Assembly: GCA_031265025.1 (NCBI GenBank)
Contig: JAISDF010000134.1
Location: 1-7,339, forward strand
DNA from: Spirochaetaceae bacterium
GTDB taxonomy: Bacteria > Spirochaetota > Spirochaetia > Treponematales > Breznakiellaceae
DNA length: 7,339 nucleotides
Reading direction: 5' to 3'
The position numbers and the translations under genes are program-made. Shown here in pieces: positions 1 through 5,857 of the stretch. Each line of letters opens with the position of its first letter. Positions within the stretch are counted from its first letter, which is position 1. The notes beneath the pieces were generated by a model that made no database searches, was not told the DNA's origin, and was given only the letters and a program-made list of their open reading frames with translations.

Positions 1-264
1 AAGAACGCCCTCTGGAACCAGCTCAAGGCCGATATTTCGGGCCTTACCCTCCACGCCATGAACATTGCCGACGGCGAACTGGCCGGCGACGCCTGCCTGT
101 GCCTCATGGCCCTGGGAGAAGCCTCAAGTCTTGATGAGGCCTGCGGCCGCGTCGTTCATATAAAAGAAAGCTATGTTCCCGACAGGGAGCTCCATGAGCG
201 CTACCGTTCCCGTTATGCGCAGTACAAGGATATGGAGAAAAAGACGGAGGGATTTTTACGATGA
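1..264 (+). CDS. FGGY-family carbohydrate kinase, C-terminal fragment (5' end outside window)
   Basis: The last 87 residues of a sugar kinase in frame from base 1, ending at TGA 262-264. FGGY kinases phosphorylate sugars or polyols with ATP in the cytoplasm. The fragment fits the end of the FGGY C-terminal domain. It opens with a LWNQLKADISGL stretch, like the family's 'lW.qi.ADv.g.pv' segment. Next comes an Ala/Gly/Leu-rich helix (GELAGDACLCLMALGEA) equivalent to 'GaA.lA..a.G'. It ends with a YVPD...RYRSRYAQYKDM tail like the common 'y.Pd....Y...Y..y' ending. The ATP-binding and sugar-binding halves lie upstream, so the substrate (xylulose-like or other) cannot be decided. The stop overlaps the next start (ATGA, 261-264), implying translational coupling to the lipid kinase gene. 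Family assignment is fairly sure; specificity is unknown. Confidence 0.8.
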   Translation, partial: KNALWNQLKADISGLTLHAMNIADGELAGDACLCLMALGEASSLDEACGRVVHIKESYVPDRELHERYRSRYAQYKDMEKKTEGFLR

Positions 265-1400
265 ATATAAGGGTATTTGAGGATTTTGCCTCCGCTCTCG
301 CTGCCATCTGCGCGGCCAGCCCCCTTGCCCAGGGCCGCCCCCTTTTCTGGACCTGCATAGCCAACCCCAGGGCAGGCGGCTTTACCATAGGGTCCCGCTG
401 GAAAAAACACCGCGCCGTGCTGGAACGCTATGCAGCCCTGGCCGGGGGAAAAAAGCGGCGCGGAGGGGAAGCGCGGCCATCCGTCACATCGCAAGAGCTT
501 AACCGGGGGCCAGGTTCGCTTAGGTCTCCCGGCGTTGTCCTTACCTCCCGGCCCGGTGACGCGGGAGACATAGTCCGCGCCCTCCTTGATGAGGCGGCCT
601 CTTTTTCATCTTCGGTTCCTTCTCCTTTTTTTCTTGTCATCACCGCCGGAGGGGACGGGACCAGCCTTGAGGCCCAGCTTTCGCTCTATGAGGCCCATTC
701 GGCCCTGAGGTCGAATTTCGCCATACTGAGGCTTCCCATGGGAACGGGAAACGACGGCGCCGACGCCTGGGAACTGGATGAGGCCCTGGACCTTTTGACC
801 GAAGAAGTTACCATAGAATACAGCAGGGCCCTCAGGCTCAGGACTTCTACCGGAGGCAAGGGACCGTTCCTGGCCTTCAACATACTTTCCATTGGGCTTG
901 ACGCTTTTGTTACCCACATGACCAACAAGACGAAGGGGCGTTTTCCCGGGGATTCGTACAAAGTATGGGTGGATATAGCCTCCCTCCTGTACGACAGGGT
1001 GTACAAGGTCGGCCCCATGGCGCTTAACGCCTATGACGAAGGAGGAGATGAAATACTCTCCCTCAACGAGCCGCTGCTCCTTGCCGCCATGGGGGTAACG
1101 GGGAAGAGAACCTACGGTTCCCACAAGATGATACTGCCCGACGCGCGGAATGTCTGCGTCTTGAGGCAGATGTCCCTTTTCCGCAAACTCAGCCTCAAGG
1201 GGCTTTTTAACACAGGCGGCCATGTTGACAAAAAAGAGGCCGTGCTTTGCAATGCTTCGCGTCTTGAGTTCCGCTATGAATATCCCGTACTTGCCCAGAT
1301 GGACGGAGAAACCGTGCGGCTTACGAAGGAGGACTTTCCCGTGTCCATAGAGCTTACCGAACCGGCCATACCCATACTCAGGAAGTTGTCAAAGGCGTAA
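261..1400 (+). CDS. Diacylglycerol kinase-like lipid kinase (DAGK catalytic domain)
   Basis: A 379-residue cytoplasmic or membrane-associated kinase of the DAGK/YegS/sphingosine-kinase superfamily. It is expected to phosphorylate a lipid alcohol such as diacylglycerol with ATP. Visible motifs are NPRAGG at residues 35-40 (first nucleotide-binding loop), GGDGT at 130-134 (the diagnostic phosphate-binding motif), MGTGND at 160-165, a 'FNILSIGLDAFV' segment near 210-222, and a C-terminal DGE at 348-350, where family members have a metal/substrate-site 'DGE'. The distance from NP to GGDGT is about 95 residues, longer than the roughly 50 usual in the family. The extra part is a Lys/Arg/Gly-rich, low-complexity stretch around residues 62-92. 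The start is supported by GGAGG at 246-250, 10 nt before the ATG, and by the 4-base overlap with the upstream kinase. The true lipid substrate is not visible; a role in phospholipid or glycolipid turnover is inferred. Confidence 0.85.
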   Translation: MNIRVFEDFASALAAICAASPLAQGRPLFWTCIANPRAGGFTIGSRWKKHRAVLERYAALAGGKKRRGGEARPSVTSQELNRGPGSLRSPGVVLTSRPGDAGDIVRALLDEAASFSSSVPSPFFLVITAGGDGTSLEAQLSLYEAHSALRSNFAILRLPMGTGNDGADAWELDEALDLLTEEVTIEYSRALRLRTSTGGKGPFLAFNILSIGLDAFVTHMTNKTKGRFPGDSYKVWVDIASLLYDRVYKVGPMALNAYDEGGDEILSLNEPLLLAAMGVTGKRTYGSHKMILPDARNVCVLRQMSLFRKLSLKGLFNTGGHVDKKEAVLCNASRLEFRYEYPVLAQMDGETVRLTKEDFPVSIELTEPAIPILRKLSKA

Positions 1401-1429
1401 GGTATCCCCGGAAAGCCCCGGTCCCGTAC

Positions 1430-2140
1430 TCAGTACTTTTCTTTTATCTCGAAACGTTCCACATGGGCCGATTCCTTGAGGGCCGCGGCGAGTTTGGAGA
1501 TGTCTGTCGCCACAGGGACGCCGGAGAGGAGTTTCAGGCGGCCTCCCTTGCCCTTGCCCTTGGGCTGGTCAACATCAATAGAAATGACCCGCACGCCAAA
1601 GGATTTGAGCACCTCAAGGGCTTCCTGGGTGTCGGGGATGCTGTCCTTGTAGCCGAGTTCAAGAAGTTTGTTCCTTTCGGAAGGGAAGAGCTTCTTCTCA
1701 AAAAAATCAAGGGCTACAAGGGTAAAGAGGCTCAGGGCTTCGGCGGCAAAGGCGGCGACAAAGGCTCCGGCGCCTATGGCCAGTCCCACCGCGGCGATGA
1801 GCCAGAGGGACGCGGCGGTGGTAAGGCCTTTGACATTGTTGCCGAGCCTTACTATGGCGCCTGCGCCGAGAAAGCCTATGCCCGAAACAACCTGGGCGGC
1901 GATTCTTCCGGGGTCGCCGTTTTTGAGGGAGTTAAAATACTGGGGAAGCCATATCGACAGTATCATGAGCAGGGTCGCCCCGAGGGCAATGAGTATGTGG
2001 GTTCTGAGGCCCGCGATCTGGCGCCTGCTCGACCGTTCAAATCCTATGATGGCTCCGGCAAGAAAACCGAGACAGAGCCGGATTATCATATCCGCTTCGG
2101 TAATCACGACAACCTGGGCGGCAAGATCAGATGTATTCAT
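1430..2140 (-). CDS. MgtC/SapB family inner-membrane protein
   Basis: A 236-residue membrane protein. The N-terminal part carries the MgtC/SapB signature: GFERSSRRQIAGLRTH (residues 33-48), a hydrophobic helix (about 49-65), RIAAQVVSGIGFLGAGAI (79-96), then GLTTAASLWL (105-114) and a Gly/Ala-rich helix. I see about four to five membrane segments before residue 146. Residues from about 160 on form a soluble ACT-like C-terminal domain. Family members are linked to Mg-limited growth, virulence or acid tolerance in other bacteria, but many homologues are uncharacterised, so a magnesium role is not assumed here. The DUF4954 stop codon is 20 bp upstream. There is no good Shine-Dalgarno, but a TATACT lies 6 nt before the ATG. 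A (Lys-Gly)3 stretch at 194-199 is encoded by a perfect hexanucleotide repeat. The gene converges on the lipid kinase gene with 29 bp between stops. Confidence 0.9.
   Translation of the reverse strand: MNTSDLAAQVVVITEADMIIRLCLGFLAGAIIGFERSSRRQIAGLRTHILIALGATLLMILSIWLPQYFNSLKNGDPGRIAAQVVSGIGFLGAGAIVRLGNNVKGLTTAASLWLIAAVGLAIGAGAFVAAFAAEALSLFTLVALDFFEKKLFPSERNKLLELGYKDSIPDTQEALEVLKSFGVRVISIDVDQPKGKGKGGRLKLLSGVPVATDISKLAAALKESAHVERFEIKEKY
1545..1562. repeat. Tandem hexanucleotide repeat, CCCTTG x3, inside the mgtC-like gene
   Basis: Three perfect head-to-tail copies of CCCTTG on the + strand. On the coding (minus) strand they specify Lys-Gly-Lys-Gly-Lys-Gly in the loop between two predicted beta-strands of the C-terminal domain. 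The unit is a multiple of three, so a change in copy number would alter loop length without a frameshift. Three copies is short and may be chance plus codon preference. Confidence 0.6.
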
Positions 2141-2146
2141 TCTTTC

Positions 2147-2175
2147 AGTATATCACGAAGTTAAAAATATTCCAA
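2147..2175 (-). promoter_or_regulatory. Candidate promoter for the mgtC-like gene, leaderless type
   Basis: Read on the minus strand: -35-like TTGGAA (2175-2170), a 17-nt spacer, -10-like TATACT (2152-2147), then 6 nt to the ATG at 2140. The -35 matches TTGACA at four of six positions. Transcription would begin at about the start codon. The element occupies the gap after the DUF4954 gene and that gene's last codons, giving mgtC a possible independent promoter within the gene run. Confidence 0.45.
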
Positions 2176-4305
2176 CAAGGTTTTAAGCGAAGCCTCAAAA
2201 GACGCGAGCTTTTCTTTTGCCCGCTTTACAAAGAAATTGTCCTCCGCGCTTCCCGCCACGGCGTCCATTTCTTCCTGGTTTCTGTAGGTGATTTTCCTGA
2301 ACGGGTCAAGAAAATCCTTGGCCCTGCTCTCGTATACCTGGGCGCATATCCACTGTTTGGTAAGCCTGAGCCTGCCCAAGCCTTCTATGAAAGCGGCCCT
2401 GTCCACGGGCCCTCCGTTGTCAAGAAGAGCGAGAAGGGACCACGCGTGGCTGAGTTTGTCAAGTTCATACAGGCCGGCCCAGCGCCGGTACTCATCGTGA
2501 ATCTCATGCCAGGACGAATACCGGCCCAGGCCTATGCCGGCCCTGAGCCTGTCAACCCTGAACGCCGGAACTATCTGCCCGCCCATATTGACCCATTCGC
2601 TTACCCGCCCGCTCCCGGCGTTCTTTTCCCTTTCGGCGTCAAGAGCGGCGGCGAGCTCCGCGAATCCTGAAAAGTCAAGTTCCCTGTGGCAAAAAAGATA
2701 TTCGGCAAAGGTATTGAACACATAATAGCGGAGCATATTTGTATAGGCGTCAAGGGCCTTTAAGGGCTTGAGTATGGCCTGTTTTCTGTCGTGCCGTTCA
2801 AGCCCCTCGACAATGACGCTGTCTTCCTGTTCATCCTTGCTTGAGTTTTCGCGGTCCTGTATCCAGGCAGAAAGCAGTTCCCGCGCGGCGATGATTTCCT
2901 CCGCCGTGTCGGGGGCAAGGTAGGAAGTTTCAATATATTGAATTTTATTTTTGCGCCTGTCCCTGTCCTTTGCCTTCCAGGAATTTCGTTCCAGGGCGTA
3001 CATATTGTACATCCAGAAATAGGCGGGCATGACTTCGACCCGGTCATATTTGACATTGTGGTTCACCAGGGAGAAGGGGAGGGGAATGTTCATCTCATAG
3101 GGGTAGTCGCCCTTGCTTATCAGCACAAAGCTGGCAAAGCGGCTTGAGTGCTTGAGTGTTACCGAGAGTCCCGGCCAGAAACCCCTGCCCGCCCGGATTT
3201 CCCCGTCATTGGCGCGGCTGTTGTGGTTCGACCCTATGGTGGCTCCGGCGGCCATGTTGGACAGGCCCTGGATGAGGCCGGCGACAAGGAAGGAGTTGTT
3301 GTGGTGCTGCTCGTGAACGGGGAATATGAGGTTGTTGAGAATCTCGCAGCACGAAACCGTGGAATTATCCCCCAGCACCGAATGGATGAGCCTTGCCCCG
3401 TACTTGAGGCTGGAATTTCTTCCCATGACAAAACGCACTGCCTTGACGCCGTAAAAAACATGGCAGCCGAAACCTATGATGCCGTTTACCAGTTCCACCC
3501 CTTCGCCTATTTGGGAAGCCTCGTCCTCAGACGAATGTATGGTGAGGTTTTTCAGCTTGTTGGCGCCTTTTATATACGCGTGGTCCCCTATGGCGCAGTC
3601 CTTGATTATGCGGCAGCTTTTGATGACGGAGCAGTTTCCTACCGTGCCGTATCTGCCCCGTGGACCGCCGTATTGTTTTTGGGTCAGGTCTTTAAGGGCT
3701 TCCACAAGCCTCCTGTCGTCCCGAAAAGCCGCCCAGAGAAAGGCGTCGGCGCATATCATGCCGTCAAAGGGCAGTATGGATCTTCCGCCGGCCTCGTTCA
3801 TCACGTCAATCCAGACGCGGACCTCTTCGTCTTCGCCCGACATCAGTACGCCGTTGCCGAATTTGGAGTGGTTTGTGGTCTGCATCTCGTCAATGCTGGA
3901 GAGTATTACCCGGTCTCCTATTATGTAATGGGAAAGATAGGGACAGTCGTATATCGCGCAGTCCGCCCCTATATCGGACGAAACAACCATGCTGTTTCGT
4001 ATCCCCGAAGGAAGGGCGAAATCGTGGTGCTGTATGACGGTGTCCTCAAGGGGGCCGAGGCGTACCAGGCCGTAGAAACGGGAATTGTGTATCAGGCGGG
4101 GATCAAAGGGGTCGGACACAAGAAAATCGTTCCAGTCAGGCGAATAATTGCCGTTTTCGGCGAGGACGGCCTTTTCCCCGGCGCTGAGCGCCCTCCAGGG
4201 ACGGACCGGCGCTTCCTCATCGCGGAGATAAAATTCATCCTTTCCACGGGGAAGAAATTCCCGCGGTATAAACCCGTACCCGAAACCGGACGCGATCTCA
4301 GCCAT
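2161..4305 (-). CDS. DUF4954-family protein with left-handed beta-helix (hexapeptide repeats)
   Basis: A 714-residue, apparently cytoplasmic protein; no signal peptide or membrane segment is seen. The middle part shows hexapeptide-repeat periodicity typical of left-handed beta-helix acyl- or nucleotidyl-transferase folds. One short block runs at about residues 103-135 (MVVSSDIGADCAIYDCPYLS, then YIIGDRVIL). A longer one runs at about 223-400, with repeated [I/V]-G-x-[G/N]-x-x steps such as CAIGDHAYIKGAN, IGEGVELVNGIIGFGCHVFYG and VLGDNSTVSC. A conserved-looking EQHHNNSFLVAG segment sits near 332-343. The C-terminal 250 residues are charged and helical. I recognise this as the DUF4954 family known from spirochaetes and Bacteroidetes. 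No reaction is established for it; a transferase-like role is only suggested by the fold. The start has a good Shine-Dalgarno (GGAAGG, 6 nt before the ATG). It overlaps the trpR-like gene by 8 bp, so translation is probably coupled. Confidence 0.82.
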   Translation of the reverse strand: MAEIASGFGYGFIPREFLPRGKDEFYLRDEEAPVRPWRALSAGEKAVLAENGNYSPDWNDFLVSDPFDPRLIHNSRFYGLVRLGPLEDTVIQHHDFALPSGIRNSMVVSSDIGADCAIYDCPYLSHYIIGDRVILSSIDEMQTTNHSKFGNGVLMSGEDEEVRVWIDVMNEAGGRSILPFDGMICADAFLWAAFRDDRRLVEALKDLTQKQYGGPRGRYGTVGNCSVIKSCRIIKDCAIGDHAYIKGANKLKNLTIHSSEDEASQIGEGVELVNGIIGFGCHVFYGVKAVRFVMGRNSSLKYGARLIHSVLGDNSTVSCCEILNNLIFPVHEQHHNNSFLVAGLIQGLSNMAAGATIGSNHNSRANDGEIRAGRGFWPGLSVTLKHSSRFASFVLISKGDYPYEMNIPLPFSLVNHNVKYDRVEVMPAYFWMYNMYALERNSWKAKDRDRRKNKIQYIETSYLAPDTAEEIIAARELLSAWIQDRENSSKDEQEDSVIVEGLERHDRKQAILKPLKALDAYTNMLRYYVFNTFAEYLFCHRELDFSGFAELAAALDAEREKNAGSGRVSEWVNMGGQIVPAFRVDRLRAGIGLGRYSSWHEIHDEYRRWAGLYELDKLSHAWSLLALLDNGGPVDRAAFIEGLGRLRLTKQWICAQVYESRAKDFLDPFRKITYRNQEEMDAVAGSAEDNFFVKRAKEKLASFEASLKTLLEYF

Positions 4306-4603
4306 GGCCGCCCTTCCCTGTCATGTCAAGAATACGGCGGAACGCCGAGCCGGTTTTTTTCAGCTCACGGGAACCCCTGGTAATCTTGCAGAGCGAGACG
4401 CCCAGTTCCCTGGCGATTTCCCGCTGGGGAATTTTTTTGTCCAGGGCTTTTACCAGGGCCCATCGCGCCGCTATATCCCTGATTTCGGCGGGTGTCAAAA
4501 GACAGCGGAGAAAGGCCGAAAGGAGAACGGGATCGGATGTCTTTGCCAGAGCCTGTGAAAGCTCTTTGATATTCTGCTCTACTTCCTGAGTGTTCATGCC
4601 CAT
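4298..4603 (-). CDS. trpR: TrpR-family transcriptional repressor
   Basis: A 101-residue all-helical DNA-binding protein close to the usual Trp repressor length (about 100-108). It carries LTPAE (36-40), an Arg at 47 aligning with E. coli TrpR Arg54, and a helix-turn-helix at about 59-82 (IPQREIARELGVS, then CKITRGSRELKK). ITRGS at 74-78 includes the equivalent of Arg84, and Thr37 aligns with Thr44. In E. coli these residues hold the tryptophan co-repressor. The residue aligning with Ser88 is Glu80, so ligand binding may differ. No trp biosynthesis or transport gene is visible nearby. The start is uncertain. The ATG at 4603 is preferred for length and for the TATACT 6 nt upstream. The ATG at 4597 is two codons in. 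An in-frame ATG at 4639, just after the HAD stop, would add 12 residues. None has a clear Shine-Dalgarno. The last codons overlap the DUF4954 start. Confidence 0.82.
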   Translation of the reverse strand: MGMNTQEVEQNIKELSQALAKTSDPVLLSAFLRCLLTPAEIRDIAARWALVKALDKKIPQREIARELGVSLCKITRGSRELKKTGSAFRRILDMTGKGGHG

Positions 4604-4609
4604 AACGCC

Positions 4610-4615
4610 AGTATA
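4610..4615 (-). promoter_or_regulatory. Candidate -10 element for trpR-like gene, leaderless type
   Basis: TATACT on the minus strand ends exactly 6 nt before the ATG at 4603. No ribosome-binding site is seen for this start. The position 17 nt further upstream (TGGCGG) is a poor -35, so support rests on the -10, its spacing, and the same arrangement at other genes in the window. Confidence 0.35.
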
Positions 4616-4644
4616 GCCCGGAATTCCTGTTTCCGCCATAGCCG

Positions 4645-5310
4645 TTACATGCGTGTCTGTGAGACAAGCTCGAGGATTTCTTCGGGCAGGCTGACAACGC
4701 GCTCCGCCCCGGCCTTTTCCAGAAGCTCCCGCCCCCTGAAACCCCACGAGACCCCTATGCCGTGGCAGTCCGCGGCCCTTGCTGTTTCCATGTCAAGCTC
4801 CGAATCGCCCGCGAAAATGGTCTGCCTCGGGCTGCTGTCAAGCTCAAGAAGTATCTCCCATACGGCCTGGGGATCGGGCTTCCTCGGTACTCCCTTCCTC
4901 TCGCCGAATACCAGGTCAAAAGAACCGGACGGAAAAAGAGTTTGAATAACCTGGAGGGTAAGGGAATGGAGTTTGTTGGAAAGCACCGCGGTCTGTATTT
5001 TTTTCTGTTTCAGTTTGGCGATGAGTTCGGGGATGCCGGGATAGGGCTTTGAGAAATCAGACGGGTGTTCGCTGTAATAGGCAAAGGAAGTGTCGTAGAG
5101 TTTCTGTACGGTTTCTTCGTCCCGGTCTGCCTGGGGCAGGCAGCGGGTACAGAGATTGCGCCAGCCCCAGCCGACCATGGAATAAAAGTCGTCTTCCGCG
5201 TATTCGGGAAAACCGAGGCCGCCGAGACCGTGGTTTACCGCCCCGGCTATATCGGCTATGGTATTCACCAGAGTGCCGTCAAGGTCAAAGATAACAGTTT
5301 TAAATTTCAT
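4645..5310 (-). CDS. HAD-superfamily phosphatase, phosphoglycolate phosphatase-like
   Basis: A 221-residue cytoplasmic hydrolase with all four HAD motifs. Motif I is FDLDGTLVNT, with nucleophile Asp9 and acid/base Asp11. Motif II is Ser111 in TAVLSNK. Motif III is Lys144 in RKPDP. Motif IV is FAGDSELDMETA, with Asp169 and Asp173 for magnesium. The alpha-helical cap inserted after motif I (about 16-90) marks it as subclass I, like Gph/PGP phosphatases and related beta-phosphoglucomutases. The likely reaction is Mg-dependent dephosphorylation of a small phosphorylated metabolite; phosphoglycolate is one candidate, and the substrate cannot be read from sequence. It is the first gene of the minus-strand run; the trpR-like gene follows 41 bp after its stop, or 5 bp with the alternative trpR start. 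The ATG has no Shine-Dalgarno, but a TATTAT hexamer sits 6 nt upstream. Confidence 0.88.
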   Translation of the reverse strand: MKFKTVIFDLDGTLVNTIADIAGAVNHGLGGLGFPEYAEDDFYSMVGWGWRNLCTRCLPQADRDEETVQKLYDTSFAYYSEHPSDFSKPYPGIPELIAKLKQKKIQTAVLSNKLHSLTLQVIQTLFPSGSFDLVFGERKGVPRKPDPQAVWEILLELDSSPRQTIFAGDSELDMETARAADCHGIGVSWGFRGRELLEKAGAERVVSLPEEILELVSQTRM

Positions 5311-5316
5311 TGGTAT

Positions 5317-5322
5317 ATAATA
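5317..5322 (-). promoter_or_regulatory. Candidate -10 element for the HAD phosphatase gene, leaderless type
   Basis: TATTAT on the minus strand ends 6 nt before the ATG at 5310, and no ribosome-binding site is visible. The -35 position is weak (TTTTCC with a 17-nt spacer). The hexamer lies in an imperfect palindrome, GTATATAATAC on the + strand at 5313-5323, which could be an operator half or chance AT richness. Confidence 0.4.
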
Positions 5323-5391
5323 CTGTGAAAGCGCGAGAAGGAAAAGCGCCGGGTTTTGAAACCGGAGCCGGGAGGTTTTTCTAAAAAGCTA

Positions 5392-5420
5392 TTGTTTTTT
5401 CCTTCTTTAATGTATATGGT
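5392..5420 (+). promoter_or_regulatory. Candidate promoter for the lipoprotein-LysM operon
   Basis: TTGTTT (5392-5397), a 17-nt spacer and TATGGT (5415-5420) form a plausible sigma-70-type promoter. Transcription would start near 5427, leaving a leader of about 36 nt that includes the AAGGA Shine-Dalgarno at 5450-5454. Several other TATA-like hexamers overlap, so the exact -10 is uncertain. Confidence 0.4.
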
Positions 5421-5433
5421 ATACAATGTATAT
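5409..5433. repeat. Direct repeat AATGTATAT with an intervening inverted repeat
   Basis: AATGTATAT occurs at 5409-5417 and again at 5425-5433, a 16-bp period. The perfect inverted repeat GTATA-TGG-TATAC (5412-5424) overlaps the first copy. The cluster overlaps the candidate -10 and start site of the lipoprotein promoter, where an operator would be expected. It could also be chance in AT-rich DNA. Confidence 0.5.
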
Positions 5434-5462
5434 CAAAAATGAATGTACGAAGGATGGTACGA

Positions 5463-5855
5463 ATGAAGAAACTGCTTTTATTGGCGCCCATACTGGTGTT
5501 TTTTGGGTGCAAAACGGTTCCCCAGAAAGGGGAAGTCTCCTCCAGGGACAAGGCCCTTGCCGCCCTGGAGTCGGCCAGGTCGGTCAAGGCCGATGTGGCG
5601 GCGAAGGATATTTTTGATCCCGCCTTTGCCGCGTTTAATGAGGCGGAAAGTCTTGCCTCATCCTCACCTGCCGAGGCGGACAAAAAATACACTACAGCCG
5701 AAACCGGATTTACCAGCGCCTACAACAGGGCACGGGATCTGCGTAGCGCCGCCCAGAACGAGCTTGACAAAGCCAAACAGGAAATACGGAACGCCGAAAA
5801 CGACGCCGCTGAACTGGAAGAAAGCCGCAGGGCCGCGGAAGCGTTGGAGGGCTGA
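5463..5855 (+). CDS. Small DUF4398-like lipoprotein
   Basis: A 130-residue exported lipoprotein. The N-terminus is MKK followed by a hydrophobic run and VFFGC, with Cys16 as the likely lipidated residue. The -3 to -1 residues (F-F-G) fit a relaxed spirochaete lipobox, not the strict one. The mature part is Ala/Glu/Lys-rich and helical. A segment resembling DUF4398 (about residues 28-115) has repeated 'A..A...A' spacing, a 'DIFDPAFAAFNEAESLA' segment and a final coiled-coil-like stretch. The start at 5463 is chosen over in-frame ATGs at 5439 and 5454, because AAGGA at 5450-5454 lies 8 nt upstream and the signal peptide begins there. It is the first gene of a two-gene unit, 2 bp before the LysM-type gene. 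Function is unknown; an envelope-anchored helical adaptor is inferred. Confidence 0.82.
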   Translation: MKKLLLLAPILVFFGCKTVPQKGEVSSRDKALAALESARSVKADVAAKDIFDPAFAAFNEAESLASSSPAEADKKYTTAETGFTSAYNRARDLRSAAQNELDKAKQEIRNAENDAAELEESRRAAEALEG

Positions 5856-5857
5856 AC

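Larger units (their letters stand above)
5311..5462. promoter_or_regulatory. Divergent intergenic regulatory region between HAD and lipoprotein genes
   Basis: This 152-bp gap separates the two divergent transcription units and must hold both promoters. The AT-rich ends carry -10-like elements. The middle (5349-5372) is G+C-rich with three CCGG motifs that can form small alternative hairpins, followed by a T5 run at 5376-5380. I see no convincing RNA gene, riboswitch or terminator in it. Confidence 0.6.

Noticed and set aside
606..1223. Minus-strand open frame opposite the lipid kinase
   Set aside because: No family motif or convincing start; the plus strand has GGDGT and the other kinase motifs.
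1426..1436. GTACTCAGTAC, resembling the GTACT/AGTAC arms of the E. coli trp operator
   Set aside because: The arms are one base apart instead of eight, and the site lies across the stop codon of the mgtC-like gene between convergent genes, where an operator makes little sense.
1401..1446. Possible terminator between the convergent lipid kinase and mgtC-like genes
   Set aside because: Only 4-bp stems (CCGG/CCGG or GTAC/GTAC) can be drawn; the TTTTCTTTT downstream is suggestive, but the hairpins are too weak to call.
1463..2164. Plus-strand open frame opposite the MgtC-like gene
   Set aside because: The minus-strand frame carries the full MgtC/SapB signature; the opposite frame gives a Gly/Lys-rich sequence with no motif.
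3148..4383. Long plus-strand open frame opposite the DUF4954 gene
   Set aside because: It is an antisense shadow in G+C-rich DNA with no recognisable domain, and the minus-strand frame has clear hexapeptide repeats and a good ribosome-binding site.
4604..4747. N-terminal extension of the TrpR-like protein up to 149 residues
   Set aside because: It would overlap the HAD gene by about 100 bp, is Gly/Arg-rich without TrpR homology, and exceeds the family's usual length.
5349..5380. G+C-rich hairpins followed by T5 in the divergent intergenic region
   Set aside because: No plus-strand gene precedes it to be terminated, the stems compete with each other, and no RNA family is recognisable.
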